Source of the DNA: Betaproteobacteria bacterium
GTDB lineage: Bacteria; Pseudomonadota; Gammaproteobacteria; Burkholderiales; Rhodocyclaceae
Length of the DNA: 64,000 bases
Direction of reading: 5' to 3'
NCBI GenBank assembly: GCA_016703785.1
Contig: JADJBM010000008.1
Coordinates: 192,947-256,946, forward strand
Positions 1-8,355 of the stretch are shown here, piece by piece. The stretch's first letter is position 1. Every line of letters starts with the position of its first letter. Made by a program: the position numbers and the translations under genes. The notes beneath the pieces were generated by a model that saw only the letters and a list, made by a program, of their open reading frames with translations, made no database searches and had not been told where the DNA came from.

Positions 1-4
1 GTCG

Positions 5-457
5 ATGGACCTGATTCTCTGGCGGCACGCCGAGGCGGAGGACGACGCGCCGGATGCGAAGCGCAAGCTCACGCCGCGCGGCCACAAGCAGGCAAAGCAG
101 ATCGCGCGATGGCTGAAAAAACGCCTGCCGGCGGACGCACGCATCCTCGTCAGCCCTGCCGTGCGCGCCGTGCAGACGGCACAGGCATTGGAACTGCCTT
201 ATGAGGAAGTGCCCAAGCTCGGCACGGGGGCCAGTGCCAGCAGTCTCCTCGGCGCCGCCGGCTGGCCGCAGGCCGGCGGCACGGTCGTAGTGGTCGGCCA
301 CCAGCCGACGCTGGGCCGCGCGGCGGCGCTGCTGATGACAGGCGATGCCGCCGACTGGAGCGTGCGCAAGGGCGCGCTGTGGTGGTTCACCTGCCGCATC
401 CGCGGCAACAATTACGAAACCGTGCTGCGTGCGGTCATTGCCCCCGATCTGGTATAA
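5..457 (+). CDS. sixA: SixA-like histidine phosphatase
   Basis: This 150-residue protein belongs to the histidine phosphatase (phosphoglycerate mutase-like) superfamily, most like SixA, which removes phosphate from phosphohistidine in phosphorelay domains. The catalytic RHAEA motif sits at residues 7-11, with His8 as the expected nucleophile. A second conserved histidine lies in VVGHQPT, about residue 97. SixA of E. coli is about 160 residues, so the length fits. The ATG is the first in frame and leaves only 4 bases of window upstream, so the upstream context is unknown. It is followed after 8 bases by a HAD phosphatase gene. The superfamily is clear; the exact substrate is inferred. Confidence 0.85.
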   Translation: MDLILWRHAEAEDDAPDAKRKLTPRGHKQAKQIARWLKKRLPADARILVSPAVRAVQTAQALELPYEEVPKLGTGASASSLLGAAGWPQAGGTVVVVGHQPTLGRAAALLMTGDAADWSVRKGALWWFTCRIRGNNYETVLRAVIAPDLV

Positions 458-465
458 ACGCCTGA

Positions 466-1143
466 ATGCACTGCGACATCCTCTTCGATCTCGACGGCAC
501 GCTGATCGACTCCTCGCCCGGCATCCTCGCCTCGTTCGCGCGCGTGCTGGCGGCACATGGGCTGCAGGCCGCCGTGCCGCTCGAGGCCTCGCTCATCGGC
601 CCGCCGCTGGCCGTGACGCTCAAGCACATCAGCGGCATCGAGGACGCGGCGCTGCTCGCCCGGCTCGCCGAGGCCTTCAAGCAGGATTACGACACGGCGG
701 GCTACCGCGCCACGCTGGCCTTCGGCGGCGTCGCCGAAGGACTGGCGCGGCTGGCCGGCAACGGTGCGCGGCTTTTCATCGTCACCAACAAGCGCATGGT
801 GCCGACGCTGAAGATCCTCGAAGCGCTCGGCCTGGCGCGGCATTTCGCCGGCATTCACACGCGCGACGAGACCGTGCCGATGGCGCCCTCCAAGGCCGCC
901 GTCACGCAGCGCGTCCTCGGCCGCTACGGCATCGACCCCGCGCGCGCCTGCTTCGTCGGCGACTCCGACGAGGATGCCGCCGCCGCGCGCGAAAACGGAC
1001 TGCGCTTCATCCACGCCACCTACGGCTACGGCGCCGTCGGCATCCAGGGCCGCCCCGACGCCGTGCTCGACCAGTTCGCCCGCCTCCCCGACCTCGTCGC
1101 CGCGCTATCGCGCGAAGGCTGCGCCGCGCCTGCACGCCCATGA
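466..1143 (+). CDS. HAD-family phosphatase, phosphoglycolate phosphatase-like
   Basis: A 225-residue haloacid dehalogenase superfamily hydrolase. HAD motif I, DLDGTLIDS, is near residue 8 (nucleophile Asp and general-acid Asp), motif II is VTNK, and motif IV is GDSDEDAAAARENG near residue 165, which carries the Mg-binding aspartates. Between them lies a helical cap domain of the Gph/PGMB type. Typical substrates are phosphoglycolate or sugar phosphates. Its stop codon overlaps the ATG of the next gene (wzm) by an ATGA junction, so it is probably cotranscribed with the glycan exporter and may act on a sugar phosphate of that pathway; this last point is inference. Confidence 0.85.
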   Translation: MHCDILFDLDGTLIDSSPGILASFARVLAAHGLQAAVPLEASLIGPPLAVTLKHISGIEDAALLARLAEAFKQDYDTAGYRATLAFGGVAEGLARLAGNGARLFIVTNKRMVPTLKILEALGLARHFAGIHTRDETVPMAPSKAAVTQRVLGRYGIDPARACFVGDSDEDAAAARENGLRFIHATYGYGAVGIQGRPDAVLDQFARLPDLVAALSREGCAAPARP

Positions 1144-1949
1144 GCACGGTCACCTTCAACCCCCTCGCCATCGCCGCCGGCCTCGCCCGCCACCGCACCC
1201 TGCTCGGCCAGCTGGTCAAGCGCGATGTGCTGCTGCGCTACCGCGGCGCGCTGTTCGGCGTGCTGTGGATCTTCCTCAGCCCGCTGCTCATGCTGGCCAT
1301 CTTCGCCTTCGTCTTCGGCCACATCTTCCAGGCGCGCTGGCCCAACCAGCCCGACAGTTTGCCCTTCTGGCTGATGCTGTATGCCGGCCTGATCGTCTTC
1401 AACATCTTCGGCGAGACCGTCGGGCGCTCGCCCGCCGCGGTGCGCGGCTATCCGGCCTACGTCAAGAAGATCATCTTCCCGGTGGACGTCCTGCCGCTGG
1501 TACCGTTCGGCGCAGCGCTGGTGCATGCTGCCTTCAACTTCCTCATCCTCGCTGCGGCCCTGGCGTGGACCGGACACTTCTCCACCGGCCTCCTGCTCTT
1601 CCCGCTGCTGGTCGTGCCGGTGCTGCTGCTCGGCATCGGCGCCGCCTGGTTCCTCGCCGCCTGGGGCGTGTTCATCAAGGACATGACGCAGATCGTGCCG
1701 CTCTTCGTGCAGATGCTGCTATTCCTCTCGCCCGTCTTCTACCCCGCCTCCGCCGTGCCGCCGGGGCTGACTTTCATCTACAACGCCAATCCCATCGGCG
1801 CGGTGATCGAAGCGGCGCGCGCCGCCATGCTCGGCCAGCCCGTGCCGTGGGGCGCCTGGAGCGCCGCGCTCGTCCTGGGCGCGGCGGCAACGCTCCTCGG
1901 CCACGCCTTCTTCCAGCACAGCCGCGACGAGTTCGCCGATGCCCTCTGA
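1140..1949 (+). CDS. wzm: ABC-2 polysaccharide export permease Wzm
   Basis: A 269-residue integral membrane permease of the ABC-2 family, the Wzm type that moves undecaprenyl-linked O-antigen or other glycan chains across the inner membrane. The N-terminal stretch LVKRDVLLRYRGALFGVLWI is the family hallmark, an amphipathic helix leading into the first membrane segment. Five or six further hydrophobic segments follow, and the C-terminal LSPVFYPASAVP is also typical. The start at 1140 is chosen because the ATG overlaps the preceding TGA and the homology begins there; a longer open frame upstream is a shadow of the HAD gene. The 3' end overlaps wzt by 11 bases, so the two exporter parts are translationally coupled. 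Confidence 0.92.
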   Translation: MSTVTFNPLAIAAGLARHRTLLGQLVKRDVLLRYRGALFGVLWIFLSPLLMLAIFAFVFGHIFQARWPNQPDSLPFWLMLYAGLIVFNIFGETVGRSPAAVRGYPAYVKKIIFPVDVLPLVPFGAALVHAAFNFLILAAALAWTGHFSTGLLLFPLLVVPVLLLGIGAAWFLAAWGVFIKDMTQIVPLFVQMLLFLSPVFYPASAVPPGLTFIYNANPIGAVIEAARAAMLGQPVPWGAWSAALVLGAAATLLGHAFFQHSRDEFADAL

Positions 1950-3186
1950 CGAGATCGTCATTTCGGCGAGGAACCTCGCCAAGTCCTATCGCCTGTTCGG
2001 CCACCCCGGCGACCGCGTCAAGCAATTCCTCAGCCTCGGCCTGAAGCGCTACCACAGGGAGTTCACCGCCCTGCGCGACGTCAGCTTCGACATCCGTCGC
2101 GGTGAGACCATCGGCATCATCGGACGCAACGGCTCGGGCAAGAGCACCCTGCTGCAGCTTGTCTGCGGCATCCTCAAGCCCAGCGCCGGAACGATCGCCG
2201 TGAACGGTCGCGTCTCCGCACTTTTGGAACTCGGCGCCGGCTTCAACCCCGAGTTCACCGGGCGCGAGAACGTCTACTTCCAGGGCGCGATCATGGGCCT
2301 GGGACGAGCGGAGATGGAGGCGCGTTTCGCGGCCATTGCCGCCTTCGCCGACATCGGCGAATTCATCGACCAGCCGGTGCGGACCTACTCGAGCGGGATG
2401 TTCGTGCGGCTGGCGTTCGCGGTGGCGGTACATGTCGATCCGGATATCCTCCTTGTCGACGAGGCCCTTGCGGTGGGCGATCAGGTCTTCCAGCGCAAGT
2501 GCATCGACCACATGGAAATGCTCCATCGCGAACTCGGCGCAACAGTTCTGCTCGTCAGCCATAACATCCGCCAGGTCGAGCGGTTCTGCTCACGCGTCCT
2601 GCTCCTCGACCAGGGCAGGCTGACCTTCGAGGGGTCCGCCAACGAGGGCTGCAACCTGTACTACCAGTCCACCGAGCAGGCTACTCAGGCCGGCACTGAG
2701 GCACGTGGGCGGCCCCTCGCACCCGATGTCTTCGACGGTCGCGTAACGGTGGACAACGTCAACGTCGGCGACGGCAGCGCCATCGGCATGCACGACCCCC
2801 TCACGATCGAGGTCGAACTGGAACTGCATGAAGACATGAAGGGGCTGGAGGTCGTCGCAGGCATGCATACGCAGGACCTGATCTACGTCGCCCTGTCTAG
2901 CTCCGCCCAGAGGACCGCCCCCGCACCGATGCCTCGCGGCAGCCATCGCATCCGGATCCGCCTGCTCGACAACCTGCTGCGACCGGGCAACTACTGGATC
3001 GGCCTAGGCATCTACGACCAGATCGGCCGCCCGCTGTGGCGCGGCGACCATGTCTGCCCGTTCGCCGTCTCGGCGAAAAGCGTCGACATCACGCGCCTGC
3101 CGACGAGCGGACTGCTCGACCTGCCCTTCGAATGGGATTTCTTGCCCGCCGGGGAAGCCTCCGCGTCACGGCCGCAAAAAGGATGA
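1939..3186 (+). CDS. wzt: ABC transporter ATPase Wzt with C-terminal glycan-binding domain
   Basis: A 415-residue ATPase partner of Wzm. Walker A is GRNGSGKST at residues 62-70, the signature is YSSGMFVRLAFA around residue 152, and Walker B is ILLVDEALAVGD. After the roughly 240-residue nucleotide-binding domain comes a linker and a C-terminal domain (about residues 265-405) of the Wzt_C beta-sandwich type. In characterised ABC-dependent O-antigen systems that domain recognises the non-reducing terminal cap of the finished chain. The ATPase part alone would be about 250 residues, so the extra domain is a real extension. Presence of Wzt_C suggests the glycan is capped, for example by methylation, which fits the methyltransferases downstream (inference). 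Confidence 0.92.
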   Translation: MPSDEIVISARNLAKSYRLFGHPGDRVKQFLSLGLKRYHREFTALRDVSFDIRRGETIGIIGRNGSGKSTLLQLVCGILKPSAGTIAVNGRVSALLELGAGFNPEFTGRENVYFQGAIMGLGRAEMEARFAAIAAFADIGEFIDQPVRTYSSGMFVRLAFAVAVHVDPDILLVDEALAVGDQVFQRKCIDHMEMLHRELGATVLLVSHNIRQVERFCSRVLLLDQGRLTFEGSANEGCNLYYQSTEQATQAGTEARGRPLAPDVFDGRVTVDNVNVGDGSAIGMHDPLTIEVELELHEDMKGLEVVAGMHTQDLIYVALSSSAQRTAPAPMPRGSHRIRIRLLDNLLRPGNYWIGLGIYDQIGRPLWRGDHVCPFAVSAKSVDITRLPTSGLLDLPFEWDFLPAGEASASRPQKG

Positions 3187-4844
3187 CGACCTTGGACCGG
3201 CCGAGAATTCTCTTCTACTGCGACCGGCGCGACTGGGCCTACCATACCACTGCGACCCAGCTGATCAGCCACCTGAAGGATCGCTACGATTTCGACCTTG
3301 TCTTCGCCGAAGAGAATCCCGAGTTCGATGCCGACAAGTACGACCTCGTCTACGTCTTCTGGTGGGCGGAAAGGCGGCACCGCGCCTATGTTCACGACAG
3401 CAGGAAGATCGTCAAGGAAATCAGCAGTCACCGCTGGCAACACCAGCAGGAATACGGATTCCTGAGCCCCGAAGAAGCGGAACGGCGTTGGATGAATGAT
3501 GCGGGCAGTCTGGTGACGACATCAAAGCGTCTTCAAGCGGCCTTCAGCATGACGGGGAAACCAGTTCATCGTTACCCCCTCGGAGTCGACCCGGAGCTTT
3601 TCAGGCCTGGTGAGAAGCCCCAAGAAGACTTGATCGTAGGTTGGGCCGGAAACCCAAAGGATCCTGCAAAACGCTTCAGCGAACTGCTATTGCCGGCCTG
3701 CGGCAACGAATTCACCCTTAAGGTGGCTAGCGGGCAGCTTTCATGGGAAGAAATGCCCGACTTCTATCGATCCATCGACGTTATCACGATAACCTCGGTT
3801 GGCGAGGGCACACCGCTCCCTCTCCTGGAAGCCATGGCCTGCGGCTGTTTTCCCGTCACAACCGATGTCGGCATCGCTCCGGAGGTAATCGATCACGGGC
3901 GCAATGGGCTCATAGTGGACGCTTCGATTGAAGCCTTCAATCAGGCCCTGCGCTGGTGCGGCGATCACCTTGACATCGTTCGCCGTGCCGGTGCGGAAAA
4001 TGCCGTCCTGATCCGGAATCGACGCACATGGCATCATTCTGCCCAGCAGCTCTCGGAGATCTTGGATCAGATCATGGCAAACAACGAACGTGAAATGCAG
4101 GACATGGCGCAATCCACACTTCCGGCTTCAAACGCCGGCTATGCGCAGCACTTCGAACGCATCAATCCGGACGGTTTTTCCGACGCCGCCTATGCAAATT
4201 CCACTCCCTATCTCCGGCAGGATATCGAGCCGTTACTTCCTGCCAACCTCGATGCCAAGATACTCGAAGTCGGAACCGGTCATGGCCATTTCCTGCGATT
4301 CATCGCACATAAGGGATACAGGCGGATTTTCGGGATCGACATTTGCGAGCCCATGCTCAGGGAGGTCCGGAAAATCCTGGCCCCATATCCCGAAAGGCTC
4401 GAAGTTGCCGATGTCATGGACTATCTGCCCCGACATGAGGATTTCTTCGATTGCATTGTCATGCTCGACGTCATCGAACATTTTTCCATCGACGATGCGC
4501 GCGGGATACTGAAAGCCGCGGCAAAGGCACTGGTCCCGGGAGGGCGCTTGATTCTGCGCACGCCCAACATGGCCAACCTGCTGGGCGGTTATTCCCTGTA
4601 CATGGATCTGACGCATAGACACGGCTACACGGAATGGAGCTTGATCCATCTGCTCGAGCAGTGCTCGCTTGCCGACGCGCAATTGCATGTGCCCACCCGG
4701 TTCTGCTCTCCAAAACAGAAGTGGATGGCGACAACGAACGCCTTCATCCACCGATTCCTCTACCGCCTGAACGGCCGTGCCGAGCCGAAATGGTTCGGCA
4801 AGAACATAGTCGTATTTGCGAGCAAAGGGCCTGTTGCCTCTTAA
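3183..4844 (+). CDS. Bifunctional glycosyltransferase-methyltransferase
   Basis: A 553-residue two-domain protein. Residues about 6-300 are a GT-B glycosyltransferase; the family 1/4-like donor-binding motif EGTPLPLLEAMACG is visible. Residues about 330-550 are a class I SAM-dependent methyltransferase with motif I ILEVGTGHGH and a downstream VMLDVIEHF. The start is the ATG at 3183, which overlaps the wzt stop; the frame is open further upstream but only as a shadow. It lies directly after wzt, so it is a good candidate for an enzyme that adds and methylates a terminal sugar, the kind of cap that Wzt_C reads. That role is inference. Codon use is visibly less GC-rich than in wzm/wzt, suggesting separate acquisition. 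Confidence 0.82.
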   Translation: MTTLDRPRILFYCDRRDWAYHTTATQLISHLKDRYDFDLVFAEENPEFDADKYDLVYVFWWAERRHRAYVHDSRKIVKEISSHRWQHQQEYGFLSPEEAERRWMNDAGSLVTTSKRLQAAFSMTGKPVHRYPLGVDPELFRPGEKPQEDLIVGWAGNPKDPAKRFSELLLPACGNEFTLKVASGQLSWEEMPDFYRSIDVITITSVGEGTPLPLLEAMACGCFPVTTDVGIAPEVIDHGRNGLIVDASIEAFNQALRWCGDHLDIVRRAGAENAVLIRNRRTWHHSAQQLSEILDQIMANNEREMQDMAQSTLPASNAGYAQHFERINPDGFSDAAYANSTPYLRQDIEPLLPANLDAKILEVGTGHGHFLRFIAHKGYRRIFGIDICEPMLREVRKILAPYPERLEVADVMDYLPRHEDFFDCIVMLDVIEHFSIDDARGILKAAAKALVPGGRLILRTPNMANLLGGYSLYMDLTHRHGYTEWSLIHLLEQCSLADAQLHVPTRFCSPKQKWMATTNAFIHRFLYRLNGRAEPKWFGKNIVVFASKGPVAS

Positions 4845-4882
4845 CGCACCGGCAGTTTTTCGCCAAGCTCGAGTGAGCCAGA

Positions 4883-6187
4883 ATGAAAGCCCAAGACAGC
4901 GGAAGCGCACCTTCAGTATGCCTCGTATGCGGCCATGTCTATCCGCTGTTCGACGCAAATGTGCGCATTCCCATCGGTGGCATGGAAACCCGTGCGGCCC
5001 TGTTTGGTCGGGGTTTGGCCGCAACGAATCGATGGTATGTCAGCTTCGTCGTCAGCGATTTCGGGCAACCTTTCCTGACGCGGCACGAAGATATTGATTT
5101 TCGTGTTTACCAGCCCGTCTACCGCCGGGCCGGCCGCAATGTCTTCCCGCGCCTACGCAAACGTCGCTGGTTTCCCGCCCTCAATCTGGATCAAAGCGAC
5201 CTGAAACTGCTATGGCAGATTCCGCTGATCGCCACCTGGCTTATGTTCCCGGCGCTTTTCTTTCCCGGTTTCTGGCGTGCCCTGAAGCCAGACGTTGTTT
5301 GCTGCTTCGGCAACAACGCCATCACTGCAGAAGTCATTGCAGACTGCCACCATCTGGGCATACGCACGATCCTGTGCATAGCCTCCGACAAGGACTTGTC
5401 ATCCGACTATCGCCCCGGCAACCGCCAGCCGAACCACTACGGTATGCCGAAATGGAAAGGGCACTATGCGCTGACCCACGCCGACCGCATCGTCGTGCAG
5501 ACGGCGTCCCAGCGCGAGGCTCTCAAGCGGCACTTCGGCCGCGATGCTATGCTAATCCGCAACCCGGTGCACGCCTCTCCTGATGATCCGCAGCGCTGGC
5601 TGCCGCGCCGGCAGCGCGAGTTCGTGCTGTGGGTCGGACGTGCCGACGATTTCAACAAGCGGCCCATGCTTTTCCTCGAACTGGCCCGCGACTGTCCGGA
5701 CCTGGAATTCGTACTGATCGCCAGCCGCACAGACGAGGCCGCGTTTCTCGCACTGGAGCAGGCCCGCCCCGCCAACATGCGCCTCCTCGATCATGTTCCC
5801 CCGCATGAAATCTGGAACCATCTACGCCGCGCCCGTGTGTTCGTTAACACCTCGAAGTTCGAGGGCTTTCCCAACACCTTCCTGCAGTCGGCAGTGATGG
5901 GCGTGCCGATCGTTTCCCTTGAGGTGGACCCGGACGGCATGCTGTCGCGCCACGGCTGCGGCATCCGCGCCACGGGGGACACGCGCACGATGCGGGAGGC
6001 TGTGGTGAAATTATGCGCGGACAGCGTCCGCGCCGATGCGCTCGCCGCAGCTTGCCACCGATACGTCCTCGAACGGCACGAGGCGGACGGGCGCATCGCC
6101 GAGTTGGAAGCCTGCATCGCCGACCTGGCGACCGGGCCCGACCCGGAAAGGCCGCATTGGTGGGCACAGCTGAGCAGATTCGCATGA
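4883..6187 (+). CDS. GT-B glycosyltransferase (paralogue A)
   Basis: A 434-residue glycosyltransferase of the GT1/GT4 type. The N-terminal acceptor half carries IGGMETRAALFGRGLAA, and the C-terminal half has RARVFVNTSKFEGFPNTFLQ, where the Glu of EGFP is the usual donor-phosphate contact. It is clearly paralogous to the protein at 7035-8354: both share VCCFGNN, the Y-G-P-KW block, and the VFV-TS--EGFPNTFLQ block in the same order. A weak AG-rich site precedes the ATG. It probably adds one residue of the repeat unit or cap; donor and linkage cannot be read from sequence. Confidence 0.85.
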   Translation: MKAQDSGSAPSVCLVCGHVYPLFDANVRIPIGGMETRAALFGRGLAATNRWYVSFVVSDFGQPFLTRHEDIDFRVYQPVYRRAGRNVFPRLRKRRWFPALNLDQSDLKLLWQIPLIATWLMFPALFFPGFWRALKPDVVCCFGNNAITAEVIADCHHLGIRTILCIASDKDLSSDYRPGNRQPNHYGMPKWKGHYALTHADRIVVQTASQREALKRHFGRDAMLIRNPVHASPDDPQRWLPRRQREFVLWVGRADDFNKRPMLFLELARDCPDLEFVLIASRTDEAAFLALEQARPANMRLLDHVPPHEIWNHLRRARVFVNTSKFEGFPNTFLQSAVMGVPIVSLEVDPDGMLSRHGCGIRATGDTRTMREAVVKLCADSVRADALAAACHRYVLERHEADGRIAELEACIADLATGPDPERPHWWAQLSRFA

Positions 6188-6219
6188 TGACGGGCCGGAA
6201 GGCCAGGAGAACCTGAAGC

Positions 6220-7038
6220 ATGACTAGCGACGACAAAAGCAGATTCGAATTCGGCGCCAACTGGGCCGATTTCGTTGACAAGAATTTCAGCCAGGAGCGC
6301 GTGGACATCTCGCGCCGCCACCTGCTCGGCTTCCTCGGCCGCGAATCGCTCGAGGGACTCAGCGTCCTCGACATCGGCTGCGGCAGCGGCCTGCACTCGC
6401 TCGCGGCGTGGCAGGCCGGCGCGAGGCGCATCCTCGGCTTCGACTACGACCCGAAGTCCGTCGAGACAACGCGCACCCTGCACCACTTGGCGGGGTCGCC
6501 CGAGACCTGGCAGGTGATGCAGGGCTCGGTCCTCGACGAAACCTTCATGGCCGGCCTGCCGCCGGCCGACCTTGTCTATTCCTGGGGCGTGCTGCATCAC
6601 ACCGGGGACGTCTGGCGCGCGCTGCGTCTGGCCTGCGGCCGCGTGGCGCCAGGCGGCCAGTTCTACCTGGCGCTGTACTCGGCCGACATGCAGGTCGATC
6701 CGCCGCCGGAATACTGGCTGGACGTCAAGCGACGCTATGTCGCCGCCTCGTCCTGGCGCAGGCGCTGGATGGAGCTGTGGTTCCTTTTCCGCCACAGGAT
6801 GAACTGCAAGCCCTGGCGCCTGCCAGCCTTGCTGCTGCATGCCCTGCGCTACAAGAAAAGCCGCGGCATGAACTACATGACCGACGTGCGCGACTGGCTG
6901 GGCGGCTGGCCGATGGAGTTCTGCTACGACGCCGACGTAGTCCGATTCGTCACCGGAGAGGGCGGCTTCAGGCTGGAAAAAATGAAGACCGGCGAGGCCA
7001 ATACGGAATTCCTCTTTTCCAAGGCCCCGTCCGCATGA
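6220..7038 (+). CDS. Class I SAM-dependent methyltransferase
   Basis: A 272-residue methyltransferase. Motif I is LDIGCGSGLHS at about residues 50-60, followed by the acidic loop ILGFDYDPKS and a post-I WGVLHHTGD that is typical of Methyltransf_11/25-type enzymes. It sits between two paralogous glycosyltransferase genes, and its TGA overlaps the ATG of the second, so the three are one transcript. A role in O-methylation of the glycan is inferred from context. The architecture is simple and full length for the family. Confidence 0.82.
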   Translation: MTSDDKSRFEFGANWADFVDKNFSQERVDISRRHLLGFLGRESLEGLSVLDIGCGSGLHSLAAWQAGARRILGFDYDPKSVETTRTLHHLAGSPETWQVMQGSVLDETFMAGLPPADLVYSWGVLHHTGDVWRALRLACGRVAPGGQFYLALYSADMQVDPPPEYWLDVKRRYVAASSWRRRWMELWFLFRHRMNCKPWRLPALLLHALRYKKSRGMNYMTDVRDWLGGWPMEFCYDADVVRFVTGEGGFRLEKMKTGEANTEFLFSKAPSA

Positions 7039-8354
7039 GCGAAACGCGCCTGCTGCCGGCCGTCACGCTGGTGTGCTGGAACGCCTTTCCCTTGTTCGAC
7101 CATGCCGTGCCGTCCCGCATCGGCGGCATGGAAACACGCGCCGCACTTTTCGCCCGCGGCCTGGCGGCATCCGGGCGCTGGCAAGTGCACTTCGTGGTCA
7201 ACGACCACGGCCAGCCCGACGGGATCCGGCATGAGGGCATCGATTTCCACCTCTACCAGCCGCTGCATCGCCGGTCGTCGGAGAACGTCAATCCGCGCTT
7301 CGCCAGGCGCAGGTGGCTGCCGATCCTCAACCTGGACCGGCGCGACCTGGAATTGCTCTGGCAGGTGCCGCTCCTCGCCCTTTATCGCCTGTTGCCCGCC
7401 TGGTTCTATCCAATCTACTGGCGGAGAAGGCCCGCGCAGGTGGTGTGCTGCTTCGGCAACAACACCATTTCGGCCCAGGTCATCGCCGACTGCTTTCGCC
7501 TCGGCATCAGGACGGTCCTCTTCCTTGCCGCCGACAGCGACGTGGCAGCCGACTATCACCCGGAAGACCGCAGCCTCAACGACTATGGGACGCCGAAGTG
7601 GATGGCCCACTACGCGCTGGAAACGGCAGACCATGTCTTCGTCCAGACCGAGAGCCAGTTGCGCGCCCTGGAAAGCCGCTTCGACCGCCGCGGCGAGCTG
7701 ATCCGCAATCCGGTGGAAATCTCGGTGGACGACCCGGTGCGCTGGCCGGCGCGCGACGCGCGCGACCTCGTCCTCTGGATCGGCCGCTCGGACACCTTCC
7801 ACAAGCAGCCGCTACTGATGCTCGAACTGGCGCAGCGCTGTCCCGACCTGCCCTTCCTGATGATCCTGAACAAGACGCACGCCGACGTCTTCGACGCCGT
7901 ACAGGCGCAGCGCCCGCCGAATCTGACCATCGTCGAGCGCGTGCCGCACCGGGAGATCTGGGACTACTACCGCCGCGCCCGCGTCTTCGTCAGCACCTCG
8001 GCCTACGAGGGGTTCCCCAACACCTTCCTGCAATGCGCGGTGGCCGGCGTGCCGGTGGCTTCGCTCGTCGTCGACCCGGAGGAGATCCTGTCGCGGCACG
8101 GCTGCGGCCTGTTGGCGGACGGCAGCCTCGACAAGCTGGAGCGCGACGTCCGCGCGCTGTGGTCCGATGCGGCGCTCGCCGAGCGCCACGCGCTGACTTT
8201 CCACCGTTTCACCCTCGATCACCACGGCTGGCAAAGCCAGGTCGAGCGCTTTGAGTCCCTGCTGCTCAAGGCGATCACGGCACCGCTGCTCAGCCCGCCA
8301 CTGCCCTGCTGGCATCGGCCGCGCCAGCGCTTCGTGCGTAGGACGGGGGCCTAG
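7035..8354 (+). CDS. GT-B glycosyltransferase (paralogue B)
   Basis: A 439-residue glycosyltransferase, paralogue of the gene at 4883-6187. It shares IGGMETRAALFARGLAA near the N-terminus, VCCFGNNTISAQVIADC in the middle and STSAYEGFPNTFLQ in the donor half. The start at 7035 forms an ATGA overlap with the upstream methyltransferase; the same frame is open upstream but does not encode homology. The N-terminus also has the same hydrophobic V-L/V-C--- pattern ending in FPLFD or YPLFD. The tandem pair suggests duplication followed by specialisation for two successive linkages. Confidence 0.85.
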   Translation: MSETRLLPAVTLVCWNAFPLFDHAVPSRIGGMETRAALFARGLAASGRWQVHFVVNDHGQPDGIRHEGIDFHLYQPLHRRSSENVNPRFARRRWLPILNLDRRDLELLWQVPLLALYRLLPAWFYPIYWRRRPAQVVCCFGNNTISAQVIADCFRLGIRTVLFLAADSDVAADYHPEDRSLNDYGTPKWMAHYALETADHVFVQTESQLRALESRFDRRGELIRNPVEISVDDPVRWPARDARDLVLWIGRSDTFHKQPLLMLELAQRCPDLPFLMILNKTHADVFDAVQAQRPPNLTIVERVPHREIWDYYRRARVFVSTSAYEGFPNTFLQCAVAGVPVASLVVDPEEILSRHGCGLLADGSLDKLERDVRALWSDAALAERHALTFHRFTLDHHGWQSQVERFESLLLKAITAPLLSPPLPCWHRPRQRFVRRTGA

Positions 8355-8355
8355 C

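Noticed and set aside
3036..3182. A longer N-terminus for the glycosyltransferase-methyltransferase
   Set aside because: The extra 49 codons overlap wzt in another frame and carry no homology; the ATG at 3183 overlaps the wzt stop as in neighbouring gene pairs.
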